From Azolla caroliniana (Eukaryota > Polypodiophyta): 64,000 nt of DNA. The stretch spans positions 2,294,001 to 2,358,000 of the forward strand of contig JBHGNT010000014.1 of the NCBI GenBank assembly GCA_043228905.1. Direction: 5' to 3'. Made by a program: the position numbers and the translations under genes. Of this stretch, positions 32,905-42,434 are shown in pieces. The stretch's first letter is position 1; every line of letters starts with the position of its first letter. Below the pieces are notes generated by a model. That model made no database searches, was not told the origin of the DNA, and saw only the letters and a list, made by a program, of their open reading frames with translations.

Positions 32905-34173
32905 TGACCACCTGTGTTGCTTCCCAAGCTAGTAGGCTTCACATATTTGGGCCTTCCAGCTACTAAATTTCGGCAATCCAAAAACAACTTGTTTCGATTG
33001 CAGGTCTTGAAGCCTGCGGTGATTGATGTGGCCGATCCGCTTGTGCTACAGATTGATATCTGACTCGATCTTCTAACCCTTTGTGAACAAAGTGGTGCCA
33101 ATGACATTGGTGTCGAGGATAAACATCCTTCTGTCCCGGCGCCCTTGCGCGATGATCCGGCCCTCTTCCTCAATGAAGCACCTGAGGTGCGTAAATTGCA
33201 CCTGCATCCCCTGGTGGACGATATGCCCGACCGACACTAGGTTCTTCGTGGTTGTTGGAACATGTAGTACACTCATCAACTTTACCTTTTGTCCGACATG
33301 GCTTAATGGGACTTCTCTGACATGCACAATCGGGTGAGGTGTGCGATCTCTAGTTTCGACAACTCTCGGTTGCTCTGGCTTTTCCAGAAACGAGAACCAC
33401 TCTTTGTGGCTTGTCATGTGGTTAGATGCTCCAGAGTCAACGTACCATACTTCCTCCAATCCGGATGTGGTCTTCTTCATTGAGATCGCCTTGTGGTTCA
33501 TCACGAAGGTTGGCCCTTCTCTGGTCTTTCCGGTTCCGGATCCTTCCGATCCTCCTACGTACTGCGAGATATGCTGGTTTCCTCCACCGGCCTTGCTGGA
33601 TCCGGATTGTCCGAATTAGCACGCTGCATCCAACACTCACTCTCTCTGGCCCTTCCGGCCACAGTACTGACATTCCATTGCGGTCTTTTCTTGCCGGTTT
33701 TCGACGCCGCTTTGACTCCCCCTGCTTGTGGAGGGTCTGGAATTGTTGTCGACACCATCATTATGCCTCTGATTTTTGCTCTTGTTGGCTGCTACCACCG
33801 TGTGCCGATCTTCCTCGTTCACCACGACCCCAGGGCCTCTCCATCTCCATGTACAACATTCTCTTGTCAATGTGCGTGCTCGTCGATGCACCCACGTGGT
33901 TCTCCTCTACTAGGAGCATTGATTGTAAGTTGAAAAATGAGGGCGTATTCTCCCTTGTATAGACCGCCGTCAGGAATGCTCCGAACATTGACGCCAGGCC
34001 CACAAGACAAATTTGCACCATCTCATCTTCTTGGACGGTCACGTTGATAGAGATGAGTCACATATGTCTATGATCCGGGCTGTGTAATCAGCCATCGACA
34101 TGTCCTTCTGTCGGACATTGCTCAACTCCTGTCAGAGTTGCAGCTTCCGGGCAGTGGTGCTTGCGACTAAGAC
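32905..34173 (-). pseudogene. Copia Gag-protease fragment (element F6)
   Basis: On the minus strand Gag reads DEMVQICLVGLASMFGAFLT and LQSMLLVEENHVG, then a knuckle-like MECQYCGRKGQRE (the His is replaced). The protease EVWYVDSGASNHMTSHKEWF keeps its Asp and is followed by PTTTKNLVSVGHIVHQGMQV and IIAQGRRDRRMFILDTNVI. The sequence ends in the GAG-pre-integrase region near 32905, where non-coding DNA begins. At 34173 it meets an LTR in the opposite orientation. The family is related to, but distinct from, F2. Confidence 0.85.
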
Positions 34174-35133
34174 TGTCACATTATAGACTCGAATCTGAGA
34201 CTTTTAACGCACACAGTACATTGTGTTGTGTTAACCATATGAAAAATCTTGTGAACTATCCACATTCGAATGTGAACCGTCCACATTCGATTGTGAACTT
34301 GTATATATTGTAGAGTCTACTATATAGTACATTCGAGAATATTCTAGTCGTTAGTATATTCTAGAATTATTTTGTGGTATATTCTAAACGGGTATATTCT
34401 CTAGATGTTTCTCGACTATATTCTAGAGATATTCAATCTTGGAAATTGTATAAATACTTGTGACATCCTTGGTCCCTTTCAAGGGATTCAACACTAGTCA
34501 TTGACACATCAATCTAGTATTCTTGTTTCTCTCCATCTTGTCTCGTCGATCTTTATCTTTGTCTTTGTTGAGAATCAAGCTCAACTTGGTCTAGTGTGTG
34601 AACTCACCTTGAGAGTGAATAGACACTCCAACGGTCAAGAGTCACCATTATGTCACCACTTTGTATTCTAGCATTTAGTATGAGTCATAGAATCATATTC
34701 TATGACACATAACTTATGAGCTTTCACATTCCCCATGCTCCATGAGTCTTGTAGTTAATGAAGAGAGAGGGTGACTATATAAAGCACCCTCCTCCCACCT
34801 TTTATAATGTTGATTCTTTCTCCTTTGTTAATATACTTTACCTTGCGTATTCTCTGTGTCTTACTCCTTGTCTCTCTCACTCTCACTCACTCTCTCTCAT
34901 ACACACAGTTCACATCTATTCCGATGCACAAAATCCATCTCTTGATTCTTTACAGTCTTCATGCTCCTATGTCATTCCTAGCTTCTTCAGTTCCTCGCCT
35001 TGTCGCTCCCAACTTCCTGCACAACTTCTACAGTTCATAGCCTTGTGACTTCCTGTTCCACATTCCTAGCCTTATCGATCATAGCCTCGTCATCTGTGCT
35101 CCGTTCTAGTCCACCCTTGGTGTGTCCATGACA
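34174..35133 (+). repeat. LTR of unknown family, split by an F2 solo LTR
   Basis: It starts TGTCACATTATAG and ends TCCATGACA, with TGTCA/TGACA inverted ends. It has a TATA-like GTATAAATACTTGTGAC near 34447. Without the inserted F2 LTR and its duplication it is about 566 bp. No target-site duplication was seen (AAGAC before, GTTTC after), so the borders are tentative. Confidence 0.55.
34566..34954 (+). repeat. Solo LTR of Copia F2
   Basis: This complete 389 bp LTR (TGTTGAGAATCAAGC to GATTCTTTACA) is flanked by a perfect 5 bp duplication GTCTT at 34561-34565 and 34955-34959. It has a TATATAAAG box at 34776-34784. No internal sequence remains, so it arose by LTR-LTR recombination. The short open frames across it are not genes. 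Confidence 0.93.
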
Positions 35134-35713
35134 GTTTCAGTTTGAATCCCTTCCAATTGGAAGCATCACCCATCTTCATCTAGAGTTACCATCATCACCG
35201 TCCTTGATTCCGGAGTTACCATCATCAATATCCTTGTCTTCGACATCATCACTTTTGTTTTCTTTTCTGACAACTATTTGTAACTTTGGTGCCTATTCAT
35301 CTTTCCCAAAAATTGACTAGGGTGAAGTCGTTGGAGTCCCAAACAAGGTTGTCTCGAAGATCGGAGTGTAGTAGCAGGTGTGTTTCTGATGGACAAAATT
35401 TCGTATTAACGGTTGACTTTTGCCTTTCAGTGATGATTAGGGTTTGTGTTTTCCTTAAGTGGTTTAGGGTTTCAGATTACAAGTTTCTGGTTACAAATTT
35501 CTGATTACTATCACAATGTCTTGTAAATTTTAACCAATTCTCATGACAAGTGGTTGATTTCTGATACATGTTGAAAAGGACAGATTACAAATTTCAGATT
35601 ACTATCTGAAAGTGTTGTAATTTTGCACCAAATTCACATTAATTTTTTTGTTTTTGCACCAATTCTAATTACTAATTTTCTATTTCAGGTGGCTCATTCC
35701 TCCCTATCCTAGA

Positions 35714-36364
35714 GTGCTGAACTTCGCAAAATTTTGCGAGACAAAGGAGGACTTTCACAACATATATGGTGTGTTGCTCGAGGGTATTGACCCTGCTATT
35801 CTAATAGATAGATTGATTAGTGATGTAGACTGGATGTTAGTATATAAAGTGCCTAGAGTGAAAGGCAAGGTCAAGCTCAAGCATGTACGATCGGACTTGT
35901 ATGATGACTGCGTGAGACTGCACCAAAAAGTACATCAAGAGATCCCGGTAAACAACGAGTTGTCCATTTCATTTGCTAGAGCTTTTGCATACGAGTATTG
36001 CAAAATAACGAAGGAATCTTGTGACCCTGAAATGTACACGGTATCTTGTACAATTTATGGTGAGGCATCGGTAGAAAGATGCCGAAAGATGGGGAGCTTG
36101 CAACAACAAATGGTAGGATTTTGGAGCATGGCAGTTGATGATGCATTTGCTGACTCCCAACAAACTTGCAAGTATACACCACACTGACACACAATGAAAG
36201 CCAATGTCGATGATACAGGTGAGACATTGATTAGCTATATGCTAAAACATGTCCATGAAGCCCATGAGACATTGGAGTTTTTTAAGACTAATTTAGAGAA
36301 AGCAACATTGGTTGCTGCGATGGAGAAAGAAAGAAAGAAAGAAAGATATATTAACATCTTCTAA
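35714..36364 (+). pseudogene. Unrecognised decayed reading frame
   Basis: I do not recognise the family. The frame encodes 157 residues (ILIDRLISDVDWMLVYKVPR, FARAFAYEYCKITKES, YGEASVERCRKMGSLQQQMV), stops at TGA 36185-36187, then continues in the same frame from 36194 with SYMLKHVHEAHETLEFFKTN and LVAAMEKERKKE to about 36364. Just upstream, TTTTCTATTTCAG (ending about 35689) preceded by CTAATTACTAA looks like a plant 3' splice site, so this could be the last exon of a captured or host gene. The (GAAA)n at 36330 overlaps the end. It is antisense to the Gypsy-like fragment at 36651-37667. Confidence 0.5.
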
Positions 36365-36650
36365 GGCCAAATTCGGCCCATGAGACAATTGGTTTACAAC
36401 AAAAATGAGTGTTTATCCAATCATCAAAACTAAAATAAAAGAAAATAGCTTAAGCTAAGAGAGTTCTAGTAGTGTACAAAATTTTGCACTAAGCCTAATC
36501 TCACTTCAATCCAAGTCTCTCAAAAAGAAGTGGGAGGTCAAAAGTTTTTGGTGTGGGTGTGACCCATGGGCCCGATGCATAGAGTGCCCTAGCCATGGCT
36601 TCTAGGCGGTGTAGTTCACGTTCCCTTATTTTCTTTATTGCTTCTAGATC
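36365..36650. other. Non-coding spacer
   Basis: I see no gene or repeat boundary here. Confidence 0.5.
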
Positions 36651-37667
36651 TCATCGAGTTGCTTTGAAACTCGGCATGCAAGGGCGTTTGGTTCTTCTTT
36701 GATTTTCTGCTTCATCAAGAAAAAGCACGAGTGGTGCAAGTGTGTCGACATTCATTGTCTCCCCCTGTTCCTGAAAAACTTCATTTGTTACATTGGAGAA
36801 AGTCTTGACACAGCCATCCGCCATTGACTGGTCTTTAGCCACCTCTGACTCAATGTCGTTTCTCGTGGCTACCTCCTCAATCATGTTAACCTCACACTTT
36901 TTATCTCCCTTGTTTATGCAAGCTTTGCTCATCCTAGCACCTTCATCACTTGATGTTTCAGACACGATGCGTGTTCCGAAACATTTGCCCTTAGTTGAAG
37001 TGGCATTCGTCACCCTCGATTCATTTGTTTCATTCTTCGCCATTGTTTCTTTACAAGACGAGAAGGCGTCTTGTTCCACATCTTCTCCCATGGTTACATC
37101 GTGGTACCGAACCTAGCCCTCTGTATCAACCGTAACATTAATCCGCATTTGTTGGGAGGCTTCTTCTTCTTCGCTCATCATTTGCTTCAATTTTTGCTCC
37201 TTTTGAAGCTTCTCTTCAGCCTCAACTTGTGCCTTTAAGTTCTCGAATGCCTCTTCCATCAAGACTTCTATGTCGAGTATTGTTGAACCTTCCCTCTTCG
37301 AGTTTTCTTCTTTAGGTGGTAGTTTGTAGTTGCTTCTTGTCCTCCTTTCACCATCCGTCATGGATTGTGTTGTTGCCGATAAGAATCTTGTCTTCCTCTT
37401 ATCGTGCAGTTGACATACTCTTTCCACTTTCGTCCAATCCTCGGTGAGGCCATTTGCACCATCATCATCCTCAAGTCGGATTCCAATGGCATTCCTTTCC
37501 TTCCGATCGATTGACTTCACAAACATTAGGACTTTTTCCACCCCCACCAATCTTTGATCCCGCTCCGAGAGTTGTGCAAAGCGACACTCGAACTCAACGA
37601 AAGCATGCATGGCACTTTGGTGGGTCTTTAATGATGATACCATTGATTGAACTCGTATAGTTTGCAT
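36651..37667 (-). pseudogene. gag: Gypsy-like Gag fragment with unusual C-terminal extension
   Basis: On the minus strand the first block (37667-37113) reads FVEFECRFAQLSERDQRLVG, VEKVLMFVKSIDRKERNAIG and LTEDWTKVERVCQLHDKR, clearly homologous to the central Gag of element D (LSARDQAILAPDKVIMFLRA). A Glu/Lys-rich coiled-coil-like stretch follows (EEAFENLKAQVEAEEKLQKE). A second frame (37091-36651) encodes a Ser/Thr/Glu-rich, unrecognised sequence. The N-terminal Gag is missing between 37667 and the primer site. No protease or reverse transcriptase follows, so it may be a Gag-only, non-autonomous element. Confidence 0.72.
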
Positions 37668-37722
37668 CTCTTCGGTTCTTTGTATCTATACGCCTCCATG
37701 AGATATCCTCCTACCGCCTCGT

Positions 37723-37740
37723 TTCACGTCGGGTTCACCA
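37723..37740 (-). other. Primer-binding site of Gypsy-like element
   Basis: The minus strand reads TGGTGAACCCGACGTGAA, identical to the site of element D (52880-52897), four bases from the LTR end. Confidence 0.78.
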
Positions 37741-37744
37741 AAGA

Positions 37745-39084
37745 TGTCGCGAAAATACGACGAGGATACGTGAACTTTGAGGTAGGACCCCAGGCCTCCG
37801 ACCGGAAGATATCAGATTCGTATGATTATATTCAACAATTAATACAAAATGATAAAGATTCACAAATTTCATTAATAAAGGGAAAGAAAAATTACAATCA
37901 ATCTCAAGATTGAGATTACAAAAGTTTTATCTTAAGGAGATTGCTAGAATAATAGATTCGAAGAAACTAAGATACGGATTCCATAGAGATTTAGGGTTCT
38001 TGGCTTTGATAAGAGATTATGGTTATATGAGTATTATGGCTTCAGTAGGGAAGATTAGCGTTTTTTAGTGTTATGGCTTCCGTAGGGAAGATTAGGGTTT
38101 TTGGATTCCGTAAGGAAATTTAGGGTTCTTGAGAGACATGGCTTCCCTAAGATAAGGGAGTTGAGAAGGAAAAGAAAAATAATCGAGATAATATGGAGAG
38201 TATGAGTGTAAGAAAAAAAATGGAATATATATAGAGTTCTCCCTTGATTATAGCCTTTCCACTTTTTGTTGCATGGCCTCTACTTTTAGTTGCCTAGCTT
38301 TTTCTTTTCGTTGCATCTATTTTTAGTTGCATGGCTTTTTCTTTTAGTTGCATGTGACCGTCCACATGACCTTTACTTTTTGCATGCCCTCCAACTTTAG
38401 TTGCTTGCGTCCACATGGCCTTTACTTTAGTTCTCTTCACTTTACTTTAGTTTGTTGCATGATCCAATCTTTCGTCCGTCCGCGTCCAACCTCGTCCGAT
38501 AGCCGGTTCCATTTTGCTTGCTGGCCGGTTGCGGTTGCGGTTTGCTTGCCGACCAGTTCCGGTTTGCTTGTCGGTTGCGGTTCCGGTTTTGCTCGCCGGT
38601 TCGAGTTCCGGTTTTGCTTGCCGGCCGGTTCCGGTGCCGGTTTGCTTGGCGATTCCAGTGCCGGTTTGCTTGCCAATTCCGGTTCCAGTTTTACTTACCG
38701 GCCGGTTTCCGGTTTGCATACCAGCCGGTTTCCGGATTTGCTTACCGGACCGGTTTCCGAATTTGTTTACCGGCCGGTTTCCGGTTTTAGGGAATTTGGC
38801 CACCGTCATCCATCAAGACAAAGTGGCCAAAGTGCTCTTAGCACAAATGAAAAATGAGGGAGCTCAAGGTGCTTATATAGCCAGGGCCTTAACTTTCCTA
38901 TCTATGTGGGATAGTTCTAATTTCCCTATCTTCTCAAACTTTATTTTCACATAACTTGATATGTATTTCTCCATTTTGTATATAGTAAAATACATTTGGA
39001 AGCTCTTGAGTATATCCATCTTTCTATAGTAAGCGACTAATCTAATCTATAATAATTATTTCATGATTATTTTTTTACATAGTG
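37745..39084 (-). repeat. 5' LTR (family G) of minus-strand Gypsy-like element
   Basis: On the minus strand it ends CGTATTTTCGCGACA next to the primer site, so this is a 5' LTR. The start is either here or at 39103 (TGTCGTGTGAATC), because the last 19 bases are palindromically shared with the next LTR. It is an inverted copy of 21352-22712. Confidence 0.75.
38500..38800. repeat. 24 bp minisatellite inside LTR G
   Basis: Tandem units such as CCGGTTTCCGGATTTGCTTA and TTGCTTGCCGGCCGGTTCCG vary around a 24 bp period. The same array, inverted, lies at 21652-21975. Apparent proteins rich in CLPAGFRF-like repeats are translations of it. Confidence 0.8.
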
Positions 39085-39822
39085 TGTGAAGATTCACACG
39101 ACACCGGCGACGGCGAGGCGGCTGCATCCGGTGTCAGTGAGATGATGGCATCCGGCGACGACGAGGTGACGGCATCCGGCGCCGGTGAGATGACGACATC
39201 CGGCGAGGCACCGGTAACCGACGACATCTGGCGAACCGGCGTCCGATGACTAGATATATAAATATATATACATATATACATATACAAGGAGGGCAAGTAA
39301 GGATTCGAACCTTGCACCTCCGAGTTAGGAGTCAATTGGCTTACCATTAAGCCATGCCATTTAGTTGAATTTATATTTCTATCATTGTACTTTTACATGT
39401 AAATTCTCATACATGAGATCTAAAATGAGTGACATGGTTATCATGCACCACATGTAATACATAAGCGCTAAATGGCAAACATGCATTTTTATGCATGTCT
39501 TGTACCCTCACATGCATCATATGCATGAGAGCATCTATAAAAGAAGGAAGGGGGAGGAGAAAAAAGGTTTTTTTTTTGGGTTATGAAATTAAGAGGAAGA
39601 AATTCGTTATCAAATTGATCGTGTAACTTGTTTCTTAAATCCAAAGATAAAAGTTCAATCAATCTCTCTCAATCGTTTAATTTCAACTTCTCTCTTTCCC
39701 AATCTATCTTAAGTACTTTCTCGCTAAAGCTTGCGCCAAAGCTTGGACCGACTTTGAATCCTTCCGGTCCAGAACCCCGGCGGTTCCGCCTCACGATCCA
39801 CGCGTAGTGACGGATCTTCACA
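39085..39822 (+). repeat. LTR-like segment with tRNA-like module
   Basis: It starts TGTGAAGATTCACACG and ends GGATCTTCACA, giving a 9 bp inverted terminal match. Its plan resembles the LTR at 13295-14122: an antisense tRNA-like module near the start and a GGTCCAGAACCCCGGCGGTT end. A GC-rich tandem repeat (GCATCCGGCGACGACGAGG type) lies at about 39115-39215. No target-site duplication was found. Confidence 0.55.
39291..39358 (-). other. tRNA-like sequence in LTR
   Basis: On the minus strand a GGCTTAATGGTAAGCC D-arm with a 5 bp stem is followed by a weak anticodon arm (CTCC/GGAG, 6-base loop), a T-arm around GGTTCGAATCC with a 4 bp stem, and a 4 bp acceptor (GGCA/TGCC). It is the best cloverleaf-like fold in the window but is degenerate, so it is not called as a functional tRNA. 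Confidence 0.5.
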
Positions 39823-39968
39823 ACAACGTACAACTTTTATAGTAGTACACGACGTGCATGCGCAGGAATCGAGAAAAGGCGGCAAAGATGGGAACACAAA
39901 AAGTCCGCGTTATAGAGTCTCTTTCATTTCATGAACACGGAGCACTTTGCACACACAAGAGGTTATAG

Positions 39969-41772
39969 GTGATCAAGGGAACGGAAGAAGCTACTGCAGA
40001 CACCCAAATGCTTACCACCACCACCAAAGCAAACGACACACTAGAGCCCATGGCGCTCTCTAAGACTGCCAAGAAATGGTTTACACAACATGGATTGGAA
40101 GGTTTTCTCCGGAAAGTAGAAGCACCTCCCCACGACGAACCGAAAAAGGTCGCAAAGAAGAATGACCTGGAGGAAATAACAGAGGAGGCTAACTGTGCCT
40201 GAATCAGATTGCCGGAGGGAGGGATCTACTCTATTGAGAATCCCTCCCCAGAGACGTTGACGAGGCTCTTCGGCGAGTACTCCCTCGCCAGCAAAGCATA
40301 CCGAACACAATGCGGGGATGACGCCTTGTTCCAAGAAGTGGCTCGTGGGCTCCACGAGTATGGGTTCGTGCACCCCCGACCCCCGGCAATGCCTCGGACC
40401 AGAGTTGGGTTCATCATCGCAACAAACGAAGGGGAGAAAGTGGTTTGGCTGGCAATCATCGCCAATTCCCTTCGAGTGGCTATCCAATCCGTAGTGGATG
40501 GCAAGAAAGTATGGACAACGGTGGCCCAATGGCTCACCCTTCTCACACCACCAATGCTGATAATAAAGGCGAAGAAGCGGGGCTGAGTGGCGGATCCAAC
40601 GCCAAACATACCTTCGAAGCGGCAACAACTCCTCGCCAAGGACACTCTTGGTTGGACAGAGGGAGGATCGGCACAGAAGGAAAAGGAATAGCCCAATCGG
40701 AAGTAGTAGGCGAAGACCGAGGCACCAATAGAACCACCAGTAAAGCCTCTTAAAATGAAATTGCGCCAACAAGAGTGAGAGCCACCCACCTTGGCTCAAA
40801 GAGGAGGCGGCGTAGGAAGAACCCGCCAACAATTTCCTACGTAGCCAGAAGAGAAGCAACGCGGAGCAACCAGGGGACAAATCGGGTCTGGTAACGGACA
40901 ACACACCAACTCCCCGCTCTGAGGGACAAGAGCCAAGGCAAGAGACTGCGCCTGTAGGACCAAAAGCGGTGGCACTGGTGCTACCAGAACCAGTGATAGA
41001 ACTACCTATCTGACAGGGTCGACAGACACAACAAGAAAAGGAGTTGTTATTAGAGATAACAATACAACAAGGGCATGAGGTGAGACCAGAGCCGACACCA
41101 CAACCTGAACTGCCAAAGCAATAAGGCATCAACAGTCAATGACTGCGTTGTATTGGAGAGCAGGTGGCTGGGGTGGTAAGCCAAATTGAAGCCGAAGAGA
41201 AAGTACAAGGGGACCAATTATTCGCCACAACTGAAGAACTTGAGAAAGCATGGTCGAGGATCCGAAGCATGGAGGAAGAAGTTGAGAAGGCCAAAGTAGA
41301 CGCACCAAACAGGTTAGTTCGGGACTGACAGGACCAGAACTAGTGGTACCGGTGAATGAATTGATAAATAACACGTCGGTAGCCCCTACAACGGTAGACA
41401 CAAGTAATGGGCACGAACGAGAACTCTCCACCCTAAGGGAGGAGTTGGCTGCCCAAGAGGCCTTGAGGGCCGGAGAATGGGAACAAAAGAAGGTAGCGGA
41501 GGAAGAGAAACCAAAAATTGAAGAGAACATCCGGAAGACTCACCAATTAAATGACCGGTTGAAAGAAGAGAAGGAGAAGTTGCTACAAGAAAAGTATAAG
41601 CTCCGACGATCTGCAGAAGTCAAAATGCAGTGGCTAAAAGAAGAACTCCGGTAGCAGAAAGACCGGGAGGACCGCGGTTGACAACAAATAAACCAGAAGC
41701 TAAAACAGAAGACAGATGATTTTGAACGACTGCACCGAGATCACAAACACTTAGATGCGGAGCATAAGAAAT
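39969..41772 (+). pseudogene. Coiled-coil protein gene, 5' part, split by element E
   Basis: I do not recognise the family. One frame reads TTKANDTLEPMALSKTAKKW and FTQHGLEGFLRKVEAPPHDE, a TGA at 40200-40202, then IYSIENPSPETLTRLFGEYS, LASKAYRTQCGDDALFQEVA, EYGFVHPRPPAMPRTRVGFI and VWLAIIANSLRVAIQSVVDG, to a stop at 40586. After a low-complexity, shifted middle, 41343-41654 resumes the frame with a heptad-rich coiled coil (LSTLREELAAQEALRAGEWE, NDRLKEEKEKLLQEKYKL). It continues with stops to HKK at 41772. After removing element E and one GAAAT copy, the frame runs on directly into LGAECDRHKEKIRKLRIEV at 47162. It is probably a Gag-like or accessory ORF of a non-autonomous LTR element. Confidence 0.6.
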
Positions 41773-42403
41773 TGTTGGGATTTCGGTCCCTCCAGATGGG
41801 ATGTCCGGAGATGAATGACGGCAAGCCCGGTTGCGGTTACGGAACCGGAGGATGAAGAGTGCCCGGTTACGGAGACGGATGATGAAGACCCCGGCTACGG
41901 AGCCGGATGACGAAGACCCGGCTACGGAGCCGGATGATGAATGTACCCGGAGAGAGATCCGGATGCGGGGACATATTTGTGAATATGTTTGCCAAGGGCC
42001 CTTGAGGCCATATTTGTAAATAGCCCGAAAGTCATATGTGTATAAATATGACTTAGGGCAAACAATTTTGTTGTTGTTGCTCATTTTTTATGCGAAGTGA
42101 GAGCAGCCGAGAGTGCAACAGAGAGAGAGAGAGAGAGAGAGACGAAGAGGTCGTTGCCTCTGTACCGCCGCCTGTGGCGAAGACAGTGAGCTCAAGGTTG
42201 TTGCCTTGCAGCTTCACCAGTGTGCATCCCTGTTCATAGTGATAGTTGGAGTTTGAGGACTCTCGTGGTTTTTCCCATTTAGGGTTTTCCACGTAAAATA
42301 TCCAGTGTACCTTTCTCTCTATTGTCCTCGTGCATTTTGTATTTCCCGTTTTCTGTGAGTTGATCCTATTCCTCGGTTGTGGCCGAGCACCTGTTTTTCA
42401 ACA
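41773..42403 (+). repeat. 5' LTR of element E
   Basis: It starts TGTTGGGATTTCGG and ends TTTTTCAACA. It includes a (GA)n run near 42120-42142 in the transcribed leader. Confidence 0.95.
42041..42050 (+). promoter_or_regulatory. TATA box in 5' LTR of element E
   Basis: TATAAATATG, conserved at the same place in the LTRs of A, B, C and E. The 3' LTR copy is at 46787-46796. Confidence 0.65.
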
Positions 42404-42406
42404 ATT

Positions 42407-42418
42407 TGGTATCAGAGC
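42407..42418 (+). other. Primer-binding site of element E
   Basis: TGGTATCAGAGC, three bases after the 5' LTR, complementary to initiator tRNA-Met. Confidence 0.95.
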
Positions 42419-42434
42419 GACGGTAACACAGAAA

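Noticed and set aside
34758-35048. 96-residue plus-strand protein
   Set aside because: It lies within an F2 solo LTR and its flank, is Ser/His-rich, and has no domain.
39291-39358. Functional tRNA gene
   Set aside because: The D-arm is good, but the anticodon loop has six bases, and the acceptor and T stems are incomplete. It lies inside an LTR-like segment.
40041-41132. 363-codon open frame on the minus strand
   Set aside because: It is antisense to the coiled-coil gene, Cys/Ser/Leu-rich, and has no motif. The plus-strand frames explain the sequence better.
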